Positions 17,005 to 24,994 of a DNA stretch of 50,971 bases are shown piece after piece (positions within the stretch are counted from its first letter, which is position 1; each line of letters opens with the position of its first letter). The notes below the pieces were generated by a model that did not search any database, was not told the DNA's origin, and was given only the letters and a program-made list of their open reading frames with translations. Location: assembly GCF_001647195.1 (NCBI RefSeq), contig NZ_LVCV01000176.1, positions 1-50,971 of the forward strand, in the 5' to 3' direction. Made by a program: the position numbers and the translations under genes. This DNA is from Rhodococcus sp. EPR-157. GTDB lineage: Bacteria; Actinomycetota; Actinomycetes; Mycobacteriales; Mycobacteriaceae.

Positions 17005-18677
17005 TCTTGCCTCTCGAGTTTCGCGGCGATATCGACGCGCAGATGCTTCTTGTCGATTTTGTTCACATTGGTTCGTGGCAGGGCATCGAGCCATTCGATG
17101 CGTTCGGGCCACTTGAACTTGGCGACGCCGAGTCGGGTCAGGTGGTCTTGAATATTCGCCAGAGTCAACGACTCCCCGGCAGCAACAAGGTAAGCGCAGG
17201 TCCGCTCTCCCAGGCGAGGATCGGGCATCGCCACGACAGCGGCATCGGAAATACCTGGGTGTTCGAGAAGCAGGAGTTCGAGCTCCTCCGCATTGATCTT
17301 TTCACCGCCTCGGTTGATGAGGTCTTTGATCCGGCCCTCGATGGTGACGTACCGGGTTCCGTCGATGATCGAGATGGAGGCCAGGTCGCCGGTCCGGTAG
17401 AAGCCGTCGGAGGTGAAGGCGACCTGATTGTGTTCCGGTGCAGCGAAATACCCTGTGATGGTGTACGGACCGCGGCAGCACAGTTCGCCCACTTCCCCGT
17501 CCGGAACCTCGGTCTCGGTGCCGGGATCGAGGATGCGGACCTCGTCGTCCGTCGACACCGGCGTGCCGACGGTAGAAATGCGTGCCTGACGCGGTGACGA
17601 GACGGGCGTGACCGTCAGCAATCCCTCCGACATTCCGAACAGCTGGCCACCCCAATGGGAGTCGCCGTCGTCTACCCGGTCCATCAAGGCCGGAGACACT
17701 TTCGCTCCGGACAACACGACGCGACGCAACTGTCCCCGGACCCGGTCGAATCGGGGATCGAGTACTGCCTGGTAGTGGCCGTGCCCGATGAGGACGTCGG
17801 TAGCTTCGGCCCGTTCCATCAGATCGAATGCCGAATCGATGTCCGCAGTGGCGAGCACGAGGCAGGCTCCGACCGAGTGTGACGCGTGCAGTCCACAGGC
17901 GATGCCGGCGTTGTGCACGATCGGAATCAGGTGCGCTACTCGACTGTCGGCCGTCCATTCCAGGCGCTGTGCGTACAGCAGCGCATTGTTCCAGTACTCG
18001 GCGTGGATCCGCGGGATCACCTTGGGGGCGCCGGTGGTTCCACCGGACAGTTGAAATGCCACGACTTCGTGCGGATGTGTGGCCGCGTCGATTGCCTCGA
18101 CTGCGGCCCGCGCCCGACTCGGCTCGATCCCGCGTCCGATGTCAGCCAGATCCACCACGTCCACGCCGTCGCCTCCCACGGTGACGACACGCCGAACCGT
18201 CTCGCTGTCGGCCGCGTGATCGAGGGCGAAGCGCACCAGATCGAACGACCCTCCGGCCTCGACGATATGCAGCACCGCTCCTACGGTTCTCCCGACATGG
18301 CTGATCTCGTGCAGACGATGAGCTGCGAGAGTTGCCACCGGAACAAGGCCCGCCTTGACGCATCCGTACCACGCCAGGACGGTGTCCAGTCGATTGGTCA
18401 GCTGGAACAGGACTGACTCGAGCCGGGCGAATCCGAGCTGGATCAGACCGGCCGCTATCGCGTCGGTTCGGCGGTCCAGCTCGGCGTACGTCATCGATCC
18501 TTCGGCGCTGATGACCGCAGGTCGGTCCGGGAACCGAACGGCAACATCGTGGAACCGTCGTCCGGTCGACTCGGAACTCCATGAACCGCTGGCACGGTAG
18601 CGCTCCGCCAGTGAGTCCGGGTATCCGACGAGACGGCCGTCCCAGTCCGAGGGCGTGCGAGTGGCAGTCGCCGTCAT
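17001..18677 (-). CDS. Aryl-acid AMP ligase (2,3-dihydroxybenzoate/salicylate-AMP ligase-like)
   Basis: This 558-residue adenylate-forming enzyme has the P-loop LSGGTTGAPKVIP (about 210-222), HAEYWNNALLYAQRL as the aryl-acid-specific A4 region, and GMSEGLLTVT. It also has YRTGDLASI, GRIKDLINRGGEKINAEELE (hinge and A8) and the terminal catalytic lysine in TNVNKIDKKHLR. It is closest in style to DhbE/EntE-type ligases and to salicylate- or benzoate-CoA ligases. No siderophore synthase genes are nearby, so CoA thioester formation for catabolism is more likely than siderophore priming. Start and stop overlap both neighbours in ATGA junctions. Confidence 0.85.
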   Translation of the reverse strand: MTATATRTPSDWDGRLVGYPDSLAERYRASGSWSSESTGRRFHDVAVRFPDRPAVISAEGSMTYAELDRRTDAIAAGLIQLGFARLESVLFQLTNRLDTVLAWYGCVKAGLVPVATLAAHRLHEISHVGRTVGAVLHIVEAGGSFDLVRFALDHAADSETVRRVVTVGGDGVDVVDLADIGRGIEPSRARAAVEAIDAATHPHEVVAFQLSGGTTGAPKVIPRIHAEYWNNALLYAQRLEWTADSRVAHLIPIVHNAGIACGLHASHSVGACLVLATADIDSAFDLMERAEATDVLIGHGHYQAVLDPRFDRVRGQLRRVVLSGAKVSPALMDRVDDGDSHWGGQLFGMSEGLLTVTPVSSPRQARISTVGTPVSTDDEVRILDPGTETEVPDGEVGELCCRGPYTITGYFAAPEHNQVAFTSDGFYRTGDLASISIIDGTRYVTIEGRIKDLINRGGEKINAEELELLLLEHPGISDAAVVAMPDPRLGERTCAYLVAAGESLTLANIQDHLTRLGVAKFKWPERIEWLDALPRTNVNKIDKKHLRVDIAAKLERQE

Positions 18678-20995
18678 CGCTCCGCCACCGCGGGCAGCAA
18701 CCGGGAGATCTCGAGGGAGTGGTCGGGATGGTCGGCCGGAACGATCCCCGAGTAGATGGCCGTCCAGCATCCCGGGCAGCACAGCTGACGGAAGACGATG
18801 GGTGTGTCCACGTACTCGGTGGGGTCGGACGTCACCTGCGGTCCCGCAGCCGACGAGGGACCCTCGTATCGAGCCAGGTCCAAAACGCCACTGGACTTCT
18901 CGTCGCCGAGTAGGCGACCGCACTGCGCGCACGCAACGACCCGAACATCGCCGACCGTGACCTCGGCCAGGTTGTCATCGAGTCTGCGCGCGAGCGACAG
19001 GTCCATGATCGGGGCCTCCGAGTGCTCGGTGGACCGGGTACGCCTCTCGTCCAGGAGCGTGCGTCGACGCTGCGCGGTTGCGGGCTCATCGACCACACCA
19101 TCGTCGATCACGACGCCGTACACGGTCGATGCGCCCTCGGCAGTGACCTTGCCTTCGCGTAGGTCGACAGCTACTGCGGACGGGTCGCGGTGCAGTGGAT
19201 CTCCGTACCCGCCGCCGCCCTGCCAATGCATGTACAGAACTTCTCCCGGCGCGACATAGCTTTCGGCGTAGCAGGCCCCGAACTCCTTACCGCCGCCCAG
19301 TTCGTCGAGGGCGCCCGGGATCTTTCCTGCAGTGAACTGCTCGTTGATGTCGGTGTTGCGGGCGAGGATTTCGACACCCGTGTTTCCCGGATAACCACCG
19401 GCCAAACCGTTGTTCTGCGCCACCGCTTTGCCTGCGGAAGCCAGCACGAGGCCCATCGGCAACGACGTCCCGTACGGCGTGACCGCAATCGACGCACTGA
19501 CGCCTCCGCGCTGGCGGCCGGGGCCGCCCGAGTCCGGCTCTTCCCGACGCCACAGTGTCAGCAGCGGGTACAGGAATTCGGTCATCTCGGTGTCGGGAAT
19601 TCGACCCATCGGGATGCAGAAGAGCCCACCGGTGTCCATGCCGTCGGCGGTCGGTCTGGCGCCGTATCCGCCGGCCATCGGTTCCATCATGATGTTGAGG
19701 AACGGGACGGGCTGCTCGGCGCGCTCGTCGAGGCCCGCGATCACGGCGGTGTCCCAGGTTCCGCAGCACGCGGCTTGCACGCTCGTGCCGAGATCGACGG
19801 ATCGGTCGAGCATCTGGGACAGGCATTCGGCGATGAGGGTGCCCGTCAGCCATGCAGGCCCGATCGGGCCACGGCTGACCGCGGCCGGGAAGCTGGCGTT
19901 GTTGATCGTGCCCTCTTCCGACACGAGGTCGAAGCAGCGCATCAATCCGCCTGCGGACCAGGGGATGTCGCCGGCGAGAATCGGCAGCAGCGCGAGCATC
20001 ACACCGCCGCGCATGCCGGCGTAGGTGCAGTTGATGACACCGGTCTGCTTGTCGGTGCCGGTGAAGTCGAACGTGAGGTGATCGGCCGTCTTGCTCATCG
20101 CGACAGTGATCTTGTGCACGCCGCGGTCGCCCGTGTGCGACTGGTCCTGGTAGCCGGTCGCCTTCCATGTCCCGTCGGGCAGCGACGTCAACTTGCTGCG
20201 GAGGCGGCCCTCGGCATCGGTCATCATGCGCTTCATGACGGCCTTGACCGTGTCGGCGCCGTACTGCTCGATCACGGCGAGCATGCGATTGCGACCGACG
20301 GTGTTGGCGCCGATCTTCGCCCGGAGGTCGAGACCGACCAACATCGGAACCCGTGAGCGCCGCACCCAGACGTCGGCGACGTCGCGCTGAAGTTCGTAGT
20401 CGCGCACCACCTTGATCGGCGGTGTCGGAAGGGATTCGGAGAACACGTCTTTCGCGGACGGATCGAACGAGCCGAGGCCCGATCCACCGAGGTCCGGCTC
20501 GTGGCAGATCGCACTGGTCCAGGCGAACAACTGTCCTTCGTGAAAGATCGGCTGGTAGACGATGACGTCGCTCTGATGAAGTCCGCCGCCGACCCAGGGA
20601 TCGTTGCAGAGGAACATGTCGCCCGGGGCGATCCCGGGGTTCGTGGCCCGATGCTGCAGCGTCCAATAGATCGCGAGATCGACGGCACCGACGAGCATGG
20701 TGTTGTACAGACCGACCTGAACTTCCTGTCCCACTTCGTCACTGATCGCGAAGTCGAAGTCGTTGGCGTCGGTGACGATCGGCGAACCCGACATCCGCTT
20801 GAGCGCCTCACCCATCTCGTCGGTGACCGACCACAGCCGGTGCCGGATGACCTCGTAGGTCAACGGATCGAGGTCGTCGATCTGCTGCTGGTTGACGGTG
20901 TGGATCGGGAGGGACGGAGGTAGGGAACGGTACAGGGCGTCGGGATCGACGGGGCGGCTCGAGAAGATCTCGGAACCGGGAATGGCTGAGGTCAT
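18674..20995 (-). CDS. hyuB: HyuB/acetone carboxylase alpha-type subunit fused to a gamma-like zinc domain
   Basis: The 773-residue protein starts with a complete hydantoinase B domain: DPLTYEVIRHRLWSVTDEMGEALKRMSGSPIV, GDMFLCNDPWVGGGLHQSDV, FDFTGTDKQTGVINCTYAGMRGGV and HWQGGGGYGDPLHRDP. Members hydrolyse cyclic amides or carboxylate ketones with ATP. About 100 C-terminal residues are extra, with CAQCGRLLGDEKSSG and, further on, QLCCPGCWT. This paired-cysteine pattern resembles the small zinc-binding gamma subunit of acetone/acetophenone carboxylases. The fusion favours a carboxylase-type reaction over simple hydantoin hydrolysis, but this is inference. ATG 20995 lies 17 bases after the hyuA stop. 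Confidence 0.88.
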   Translation of the reverse strand: MTSAIPGSEIFSSRPVDPDALYRSLPPSLPIHTVNQQQIDDLDPLTYEVIRHRLWSVTDEMGEALKRMSGSPIVTDANDFDFAISDEVGQEVQVGLYNTMLVGAVDLAIYWTLQHRATNPGIAPGDMFLCNDPWVGGGLHQSDVIVYQPIFHEGQLFAWTSAICHEPDLGGSGLGSFDPSAKDVFSESLPTPPIKVVRDYELQRDVADVWVRRSRVPMLVGLDLRAKIGANTVGRNRMLAVIEQYGADTVKAVMKRMMTDAEGRLRSKLTSLPDGTWKATGYQDQSHTGDRGVHKITVAMSKTADHLTFDFTGTDKQTGVINCTYAGMRGGVMLALLPILAGDIPWSAGGLMRCFDLVSEEGTINNASFPAAVSRGPIGPAWLTGTLIAECLSQMLDRSVDLGTSVQAACCGTWDTAVIAGLDERAEQPVPFLNIMMEPMAGGYGARPTADGMDTGGLFCIPMGRIPDTEMTEFLYPLLTLWRREEPDSGGPGRQRGGVSASIAVTPYGTSLPMGLVLASAGKAVAQNNGLAGGYPGNTGVEILARNTDINEQFTAGKIPGALDELGGGKEFGACYAESYVAPGEVLYMHWQGGGGYGDPLHRDPSAVAVDLREGKVTAEGASTVYGVVIDDGVVDEPATAQRRRTLLDERRTRSTEHSEAPIMDLSLARRLDDNLAEVTVGDVRVVACAQCGRLLGDEKSSGVLDLARYEGPSSAAGPQVTSDPTEYVDTPIVFRQLCCPGCWTAIYSGIVPADHPDHSLEISRLLPAVAER

Positions 20996-21012
20996 GGTGG
21001 CTCCTACCAGTC

Positions 21013-23115
21013 TTACTGGGCGATGATGTTGAGGTTGCCGAGGCGGTCGACGGTGCCGGTGGTGCCGTGGGGAACAACGACCGTCGTGGTGGGAACCTCG
21101 ACGATCGCGGGGCCGGCGAGGACGTGACCGGCTGCGAGCTTGCTGTAGTCGTAGATGTCGGTGTCGACGTAGCCGATCCGTCCGTCCAGGCACACTTTCC
21201 GTGAACCGATGCGCGCCTTGGCGGCGTCGGACGAATCAGCCGATTTGAGCTCCGGCAGCGTCGGCGAGAACGGTAGAACGCCGGTCGCACGAACTCGGTA
21301 GGTGATGGCTTGGATGCCCGCCTCGCGGAATCCACTGTCCTTGCCGTAGAGGTCTGCATATCGCTGCTCGAAGAGATCCGACGCGTGCGCGACGCTGGCG
21401 GCGTCGAGGTTTCCCTCCGGGATGGCGGTGGCGACCTCGGCCAGCTGCATCGTGTACCGCATGTCGATCTCGCGTTCGACCTGGATTCGACTGAACGACA
21501 GTCCCTGTCGACCGAGTGCGTCGCGTACCCGCTTCTCGAGACCCTCGAAGTTGCGTTCGGCGCGCGCCGGGTCGAGCGGCATCGCGGCGGGATCGGACAG
21601 CTCGGCAGCGAGCACGATGTTCGACGACGCGAGACCGTAGGCCGAGAACGCCGAAGCGACCTGCCCGAGTGGCACGATGACTTCCTTGACGCCGACTTCG
21701 GCCGCGTACCGGGCGCAATGGGCTGGTCCAGCTCCCCCGAACGCGTAGAGCACGAAGTTGCGCGGATCGTGACCTGCCTCGACGACGGTCTTGCGCAGCA
21801 GATCTCCGGTTTGCGCGTTCTGTACCGCATAGATTGCCGCAGCAGCGTCCTCGATGGACAGCCCGAGCGGCTCGGCGATGCGGCGTCGAATTGCCTCGCG
21901 CGCGAGTTCCTTGTCGAGTGGTTTACGTCCGCCGAGGAGGCCCCGTTCGGGCAGGATGCCGAGGACGAGATTGGCGTCGGCGTTGGTCGGTTCGGTTCCG
22001 CCCTGTCCGTAGCAGGCAGGCCCTGGTACTGCCTGAGCGCTGTGCGGACCGATCTGCAGGTTTCCACCTGGATCGACCCACGCGATCGCTCCGCCGCCGG
22101 AACCGATCGCATGCACCTCGAGGGTGGGCACGTTGATCGGATGATGGTTGATGATCGTGCTCGACGCGCGTACCGGTTCGCCGTCCACGACGAGTCCGAC
22201 GAGGAAGGTCGTCCCGCCGACGTCGGTGGCGATGATGTTCTTGTGTCCGAGTTGTTTGCCGAGTGACACCGCGCCGACGACGCCGCCGGTCAGAACGGAG
22301 CCGACGGTGCTGATGGCATTCTTCGGGGCCTCTGCTGCGGCGACTGCGCCGCCGTTGCTCTGCATCACCAGCAGTGGTCCGGCGAGATCGAGCGCGCGGA
22401 GCTTGGATTCGAGCGAACCGAGATAGTCGGCGAGTCCGGGGCCGATCTGGGTGCTCATGATCGTGGTCGCGTTGCGAGCGAACTCCCGGATGCGGGGACT
22501 GACCTCCGAGGACAGCGAGACGAACATGGTGGGGTCGATCTCGTGGACGAGCTCGCGAATTCGATTTTCGTGCACTGGGTTTCGGAAGGACCACAGCAAC
22601 GAGACCGCGATACCGGATACACCGTCGTCGACGAGGCTTCCAATGGCGATCCGGGCCGAATCCTCGTCGAGGGCGACGACGACGTTGCCGTCGCGATCGA
22701 GCCGCTCGGTGACCTCGAGAGCATGTCGTTTCGGAACAAGACCGTGAGACTTGCTTTGTCCCATCACGTTCTGCAGCTGCTCGGGAGAGCCACCGAGGTA
22801 TCTGCCCTCGACGTTCATTATGTAGATCGAATCCCGGTGGCCCTTGGTGGTGAGAAACCCGACGGGCGGCACGTTGCCCATCACCAAGGCGTTCAGCGAG
22901 GACGTGGTGCCGTGGGCGATGTGGTGCGTGTTCGCCAGCATCTCGCGCGTCGAGCTCCCCAGCTGCTCGGCCAGTGCGTCGAGCACGTCCATCACACCCA
23001 GTGAGTAGTCGGGTGGTGTCGACGGTGCTTTCGCGGCGACGACCGTGCCGGAGCCGTCGTCGAGTACTGCGTCTGTGAACGTTCCGCCGACGTCCACTCC
23101 GATCACATATGCCAT
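21013..23115 (-). CDS. hyuA: HyuA/acetone carboxylase beta-type ATPase subunit
   Basis: The 700-residue subunit has an actin-like ATPase fold: GVDVGGTFTDAVLDDGSG at the N-terminus (phosphate loop 1), AHGTTSSLNALVMG, and ATDVGGTTFLVGLVVDGEP (phosphate loop 2). It ends with the hydantoinase A C-terminal domain (IDMRYTMQL, IVEVPTTTVVVPHGTTG). It phosphorylates substrate for HyuB in 5-oxoprolinases, N-methylhydantoinases, caprolactamases and ketone carboxylases. ATG 23115 has an excellent AAGGAG and is the first gene of the minus-strand operon hyuA-hyuB-ligase-monooxygenase-tetR. The inverted pair at 23194-23334 lies in its promoter region. Confidence 0.93.
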   Translation of the reverse strand: MAYVIGVDVGGTFTDAVLDDGSGTVVAAKAPSTPPDYSLGVMDVLDALAEQLGSSTREMLANTHHIAHGTTSSLNALVMGNVPPVGFLTTKGHRDSIYIMNVEGRYLGGSPEQLQNVMGQSKSHGLVPKRHALEVTERLDRDGNVVVALDEDSARIAIGSLVDDGVSGIAVSLLWSFRNPVHENRIRELVHEIDPTMFVSLSSEVSPRIREFARNATTIMSTQIGPGLADYLGSLESKLRALDLAGPLLVMQSNGGAVAAAEAPKNAISTVGSVLTGGVVGAVSLGKQLGHKNIIATDVGGTTFLVGLVVDGEPVRASSTIINHHPINVPTLEVHAIGSGGGAIAWVDPGGNLQIGPHSAQAVPGPACYGQGGTEPTNADANLVLGILPERGLLGGRKPLDKELAREAIRRRIAEPLGLSIEDAAAAIYAVQNAQTGDLLRKTVVEAGHDPRNFVLYAFGGAGPAHCARYAAEVGVKEVIVPLGQVASAFSAYGLASSNIVLAAELSDPAAMPLDPARAERNFEGLEKRVRDALGRQGLSFSRIQVEREIDMRYTMQLAEVATAIPEGNLDAASVAHASDLFEQRYADLYGKDSGFREAGIQAITYRVRATGVLPFSPTLPELKSADSSDAAKARIGSRKVCLDGRIGYVDTDIYDYSKLAAGHVLAGPAIVEVPTTTVVVPHGTTGTVDRLGNLNIIAQ

Positions 23116-23193
23116 GCCGGTGTGCTCCTTAGGTCCGAGTCGAAGACGCCAGTGCGGTGTGAGAACCCTCTCGAACACCGCTTACGTCTGCGT

Positions 23194-23216
23194 CGAGTAT
23201 TCGACGTGAACGACAA
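23194..23216 (+). promoter_or_regulatory. Left arm of inverted operator pair (hyuA side)
   Basis: The 23-base arm, with core TATTCGACGTGAACGACAA, is 78 bases before the hyuA ATG. Its reverse complement matches 23312-23334 at 22 of 23 positions. The inner TTCGACGTGAA has partial dyad symmetry (TTC...GAA). The two arms are probably binding sites for one regulator controlling both divergent operons, most simply the TetR protein encoded at 14754-15458. Confidence 0.65.
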
Positions 23217-23311
23217 CATGTCAAGCGGCAAATGTGAGCGCTATCACCATGCTCGATGGTGCCTGACCGGATCGCGGTCGTCGATTGCGCAGGCCAGTGT
23301 CGCTTGACGAA

Positions 23312-23334
23312 TTGTCATTCACGTCGAATACTCG
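23312..23334 (-). promoter_or_regulatory. Right arm of inverted operator pair (maleate isomerase side)
   Basis: Core TTGTCATTCACGTCGAATA is the inverted counterpart of 23194-23216, 31 bases before the maleate isomerase start. A shorter related word, AACGTCAAATT, follows at 23340-23350 and may be an extra half-site. A separate perfect hairpin CACCAT-GCTCG-ATGGTG lies between the arms at about 23247-23263. Confidence 0.65.
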
Positions 23335-23365
23335 TCATCAACGTCAAATTCTGAGAAGGGACGCT

Positions 23366-24118
23366 ATGAAAATCCACCGCGTCGGACTCGTCGTACCGAG
23401 TTCGAATGTGACGGTCGAAACCGAGATGCCCGCGCTGCTGGGGCGACACCGCGACGCCACGTTCTCGTTCCATTCGAGCCGGATGCGCATGCAGGCCGTG
23501 TCGCCGGAACAACTTCGTGCGATGAATGCCCAGCGCGAACGGTGTGTTCTCGAACTCGGCGATGCCGGCGTCGACGCACTCCTGTACGCGTGTCTCGTCG
23601 CGCTCATGGTTGCCGGACCCGGAGAGCACCAACGCGTCGAGGGACTCGTCGCCGAGCAGTTGGCAACGGGTGGGTCCGACGCCGCGGTTCGCTCGAGTGC
23701 CGGTGCGCTGATCGAGGGTCTGCGTGCGCTGGACGCAACCGACATTGTCCTGGTGACGCCGTACATGCGGCCTCTCGCCGAGAAAGTCGTCGAGTACATC
23801 GAGGCCGAAGGGATTCGGGTGCTCGACTGGCGCGCACTGGAGGTCTCCGACAACGCCGAGGTCGGGTGCATACCCGGAGAACGGGTGATGGACGCGGCTC
23901 GATCCCTCGATCTCAGCGGCGCCGACGCGCTGGTGATCTCGGCGTGCGTGCAGATGCCCTCGCTGCCACTCGTGCAGGCGGCCGAGGACGAATTCGGCAT
24001 TCCGGTGCTGTCGGCGGCCACGGCGGGCGCCTACAGCCTGCTGCGGGCTCTCGATGTGCCCGTGGATCTACCCGGTGCCGGCTCGCTGTTGCGGGCCGAC
24101 GTACCGGCAACTCTGTAA
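23366..24118 (+). CDS. maiA: Maleate cis-trans isomerase (Asp/Glu racemase superfamily)
   Basis: The 250-residue enzyme converts maleate to fumarate, feeding the TCA cycle from nicotinate- or gentisate-type pathways. The N-terminal GLVVPSSNVTVETEMP is diagnostic. The two catalytic cysteines are Cys76 (YACLVAL) and Cys194 (ISACVQMPS). Asn14 and Tyr133 are also present, and all four positions coincide with the numbering I recall for the Nocardia farcinica maleate isomerase. GAGAAGGG precedes ATG 23366. It is the first gene of the plus-strand arm of the divergent catabolic cluster. Arylmalonate decarboxylase is less likely because both cysteines of the isomerase are present. Confidence 0.9.
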   Translation: MKIHRVGLVVPSSNVTVETEMPALLGRHRDATFSFHSSRMRMQAVSPEQLRAMNAQRERCVLELGDAGVDALLYACLVALMVAGPGEHQRVEGLVAEQLATGGSDAAVRSSAGALIEGLRALDATDIVLVTPYMRPLAEKVVEYIEAEGIRVLDWRALEVSDNAEVGCIPGERVMDAARSLDLSGADALVISACVQMPSLPLVQAAEDEFGIPVLSAATAGAYSLLRALDVPVDLPGAGSLLRADVPATL

Positions 24119-24134
24119 AGGAAGGTACTGCGTC

Positions 24135-24752
24135 ATGTCCGACATGCGCCACAAAGTCAAAGGCGTCGATCACGTCGCCTACCCCACCTTCGACCCGGCG
24201 GGCACGGTGGAGTTCTACCGCGATGTGCTCGGTTTCCCCGTCGTGCACTCGATCTGTGCCGCCGGGTGGGGACCGGAAAAGCATCCCGACTTCATCCACT
24301 TCTTCTTCGACATCGGCAACGACGACCGACTCGCCTTCTTCTACTACTTCGGCCTCGAGCCGTTCGAGGGTGGACCACAGGGCGATTCGTACTCACGCTT
24401 CGCCGAGGACGTACCGATCTTCTTCATCAGGTCGCGGCATCTCGCTATCCACGTCGACAGTGAAGACGACCTCATGGAGTACCGGGGTCGACTCGACAGG
24501 AGTAGCTGGCCGGTCGAGATGCAGATCCAACACGAGACGATCGAGTCGATCTACACGCACGACCCCAACGGCTACATGATCGAGATCACCAGGGCGATGC
24601 GGTCGGTGACGCCTCAGGAGGATCTCGACGCCAACCTGACGATCGACGCGCTCATCGACGTCGTGCGCGGGCAGGATCCGAGCATGGCGAACCTCCTCGT
24701 ACGCAAAGCCGAACTGATCCTGGAACGGGCAGAGGGGGCTTCGGTTCGATGA
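24135..24752 (+). CDS. VOC-family metalloenzyme (putative ring-cleavage dioxygenase or lyase)
   Basis: The 205-residue protein has two glyoxalase-like beta-alpha-beta-beta-beta modules: VDHVAYPTFDPAGTVEFYRDVLGFPVV (about 11-37) and a second from about residue 98. A metal site can be read as His13, His101 or His105, and Glu149 (NGYMIEITR), the usual two-His one-Glu set of vicinal oxygen chelate enzymes. A C-terminal helix of about 45 residues is added. Given maleate isomerase upstream and an alpha/beta hydrolase downstream, an extradiol-type ring cleavage is attractive, but isomerase or lyase roles also occur in this family. It has a GGAAGG ribosome site and overlaps the next gene (ATGA). Confidence 0.75.
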   Translation: MSDMRHKVKGVDHVAYPTFDPAGTVEFYRDVLGFPVVHSICAAGWGPEKHPDFIHFFFDIGNDDRLAFFYYFGLEPFEGGPQGDSYSRFAEDVPIFFIRSRHLAIHVDSEDDLMEYRGRLDRSSWPVEMQIQHETIESIYTHDPNGYMIEITRAMRSVTPQEDLDANLTIDALIDVVRGQDPSMANLLVRKAELILERAEGASVR

Positions 24753-24994
24753 CAACGATGTTCGTACTCGACATTCCCGAGAACACGTCGATCGTTGCGG
24801 TCGCGGACAGTGATCCTGCGGTGGTCCTCGATCGGGTCGGTTCCTACTTCCGCATGGTCTCGGACGGCATCATCGTCATCGACCGTCGAGCGACCGGGTG
24901 CAGGCACGCGGTCTGGTACAGCAGCGTCGCAGGCCTGATGAACTCTCGAATCACGCAGTGGGACAAAGACGCGATGAAGATCGAGCCGGCATGA
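24749..24994 (+). CDS. Small conserved-looking protein of unknown function
   Basis: An 81-residue protein that I do not recognise. Its ATG overlaps the VOC stop and its stop overlaps the hydrolase start, both in ATGA junctions, so it is translated as part of the operon. The N-terminal half (MFVLDIPENTSIVAVADSDPAVVL) looks like a small alpha/beta fold. The rest has one cysteine (GCRHAVWYSS) and no membrane segment or signal. Tight coupling between two enzymes suggests a subunit or accessory factor for one of them rather than an independent regulator. Confidence 0.7.
   Translation: MTTMFVLDIPENTSIVAVADSDPAVVLDRVGSYFRMVSDGIIVIDRRATGCRHAVWYSSVAGLMNSRITQWDKDAMKIEPA

Noticed and set aside
17001-18677. 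Siderophore biosynthesis (EntE/DhbE) role for the aryl-acid ligase
   Set aside because: No isochorismatase, carrier protein or NRPS gene is present; all linked genes are catabolic.
19190-20356. 388-codon plus-strand frame inside hyuB
   Set aside because: It is antisense to well-matched hydantoinase B sequence and has no start context.
23366-24118. Hydantoin racemase in place of maleate isomerase
   Set aside because: Proximity to hyuAB makes it tempting, but the PSSNVTVETE start and the Asn14, Cys76, Tyr133 and Cys194 positions fit maleate isomerase.
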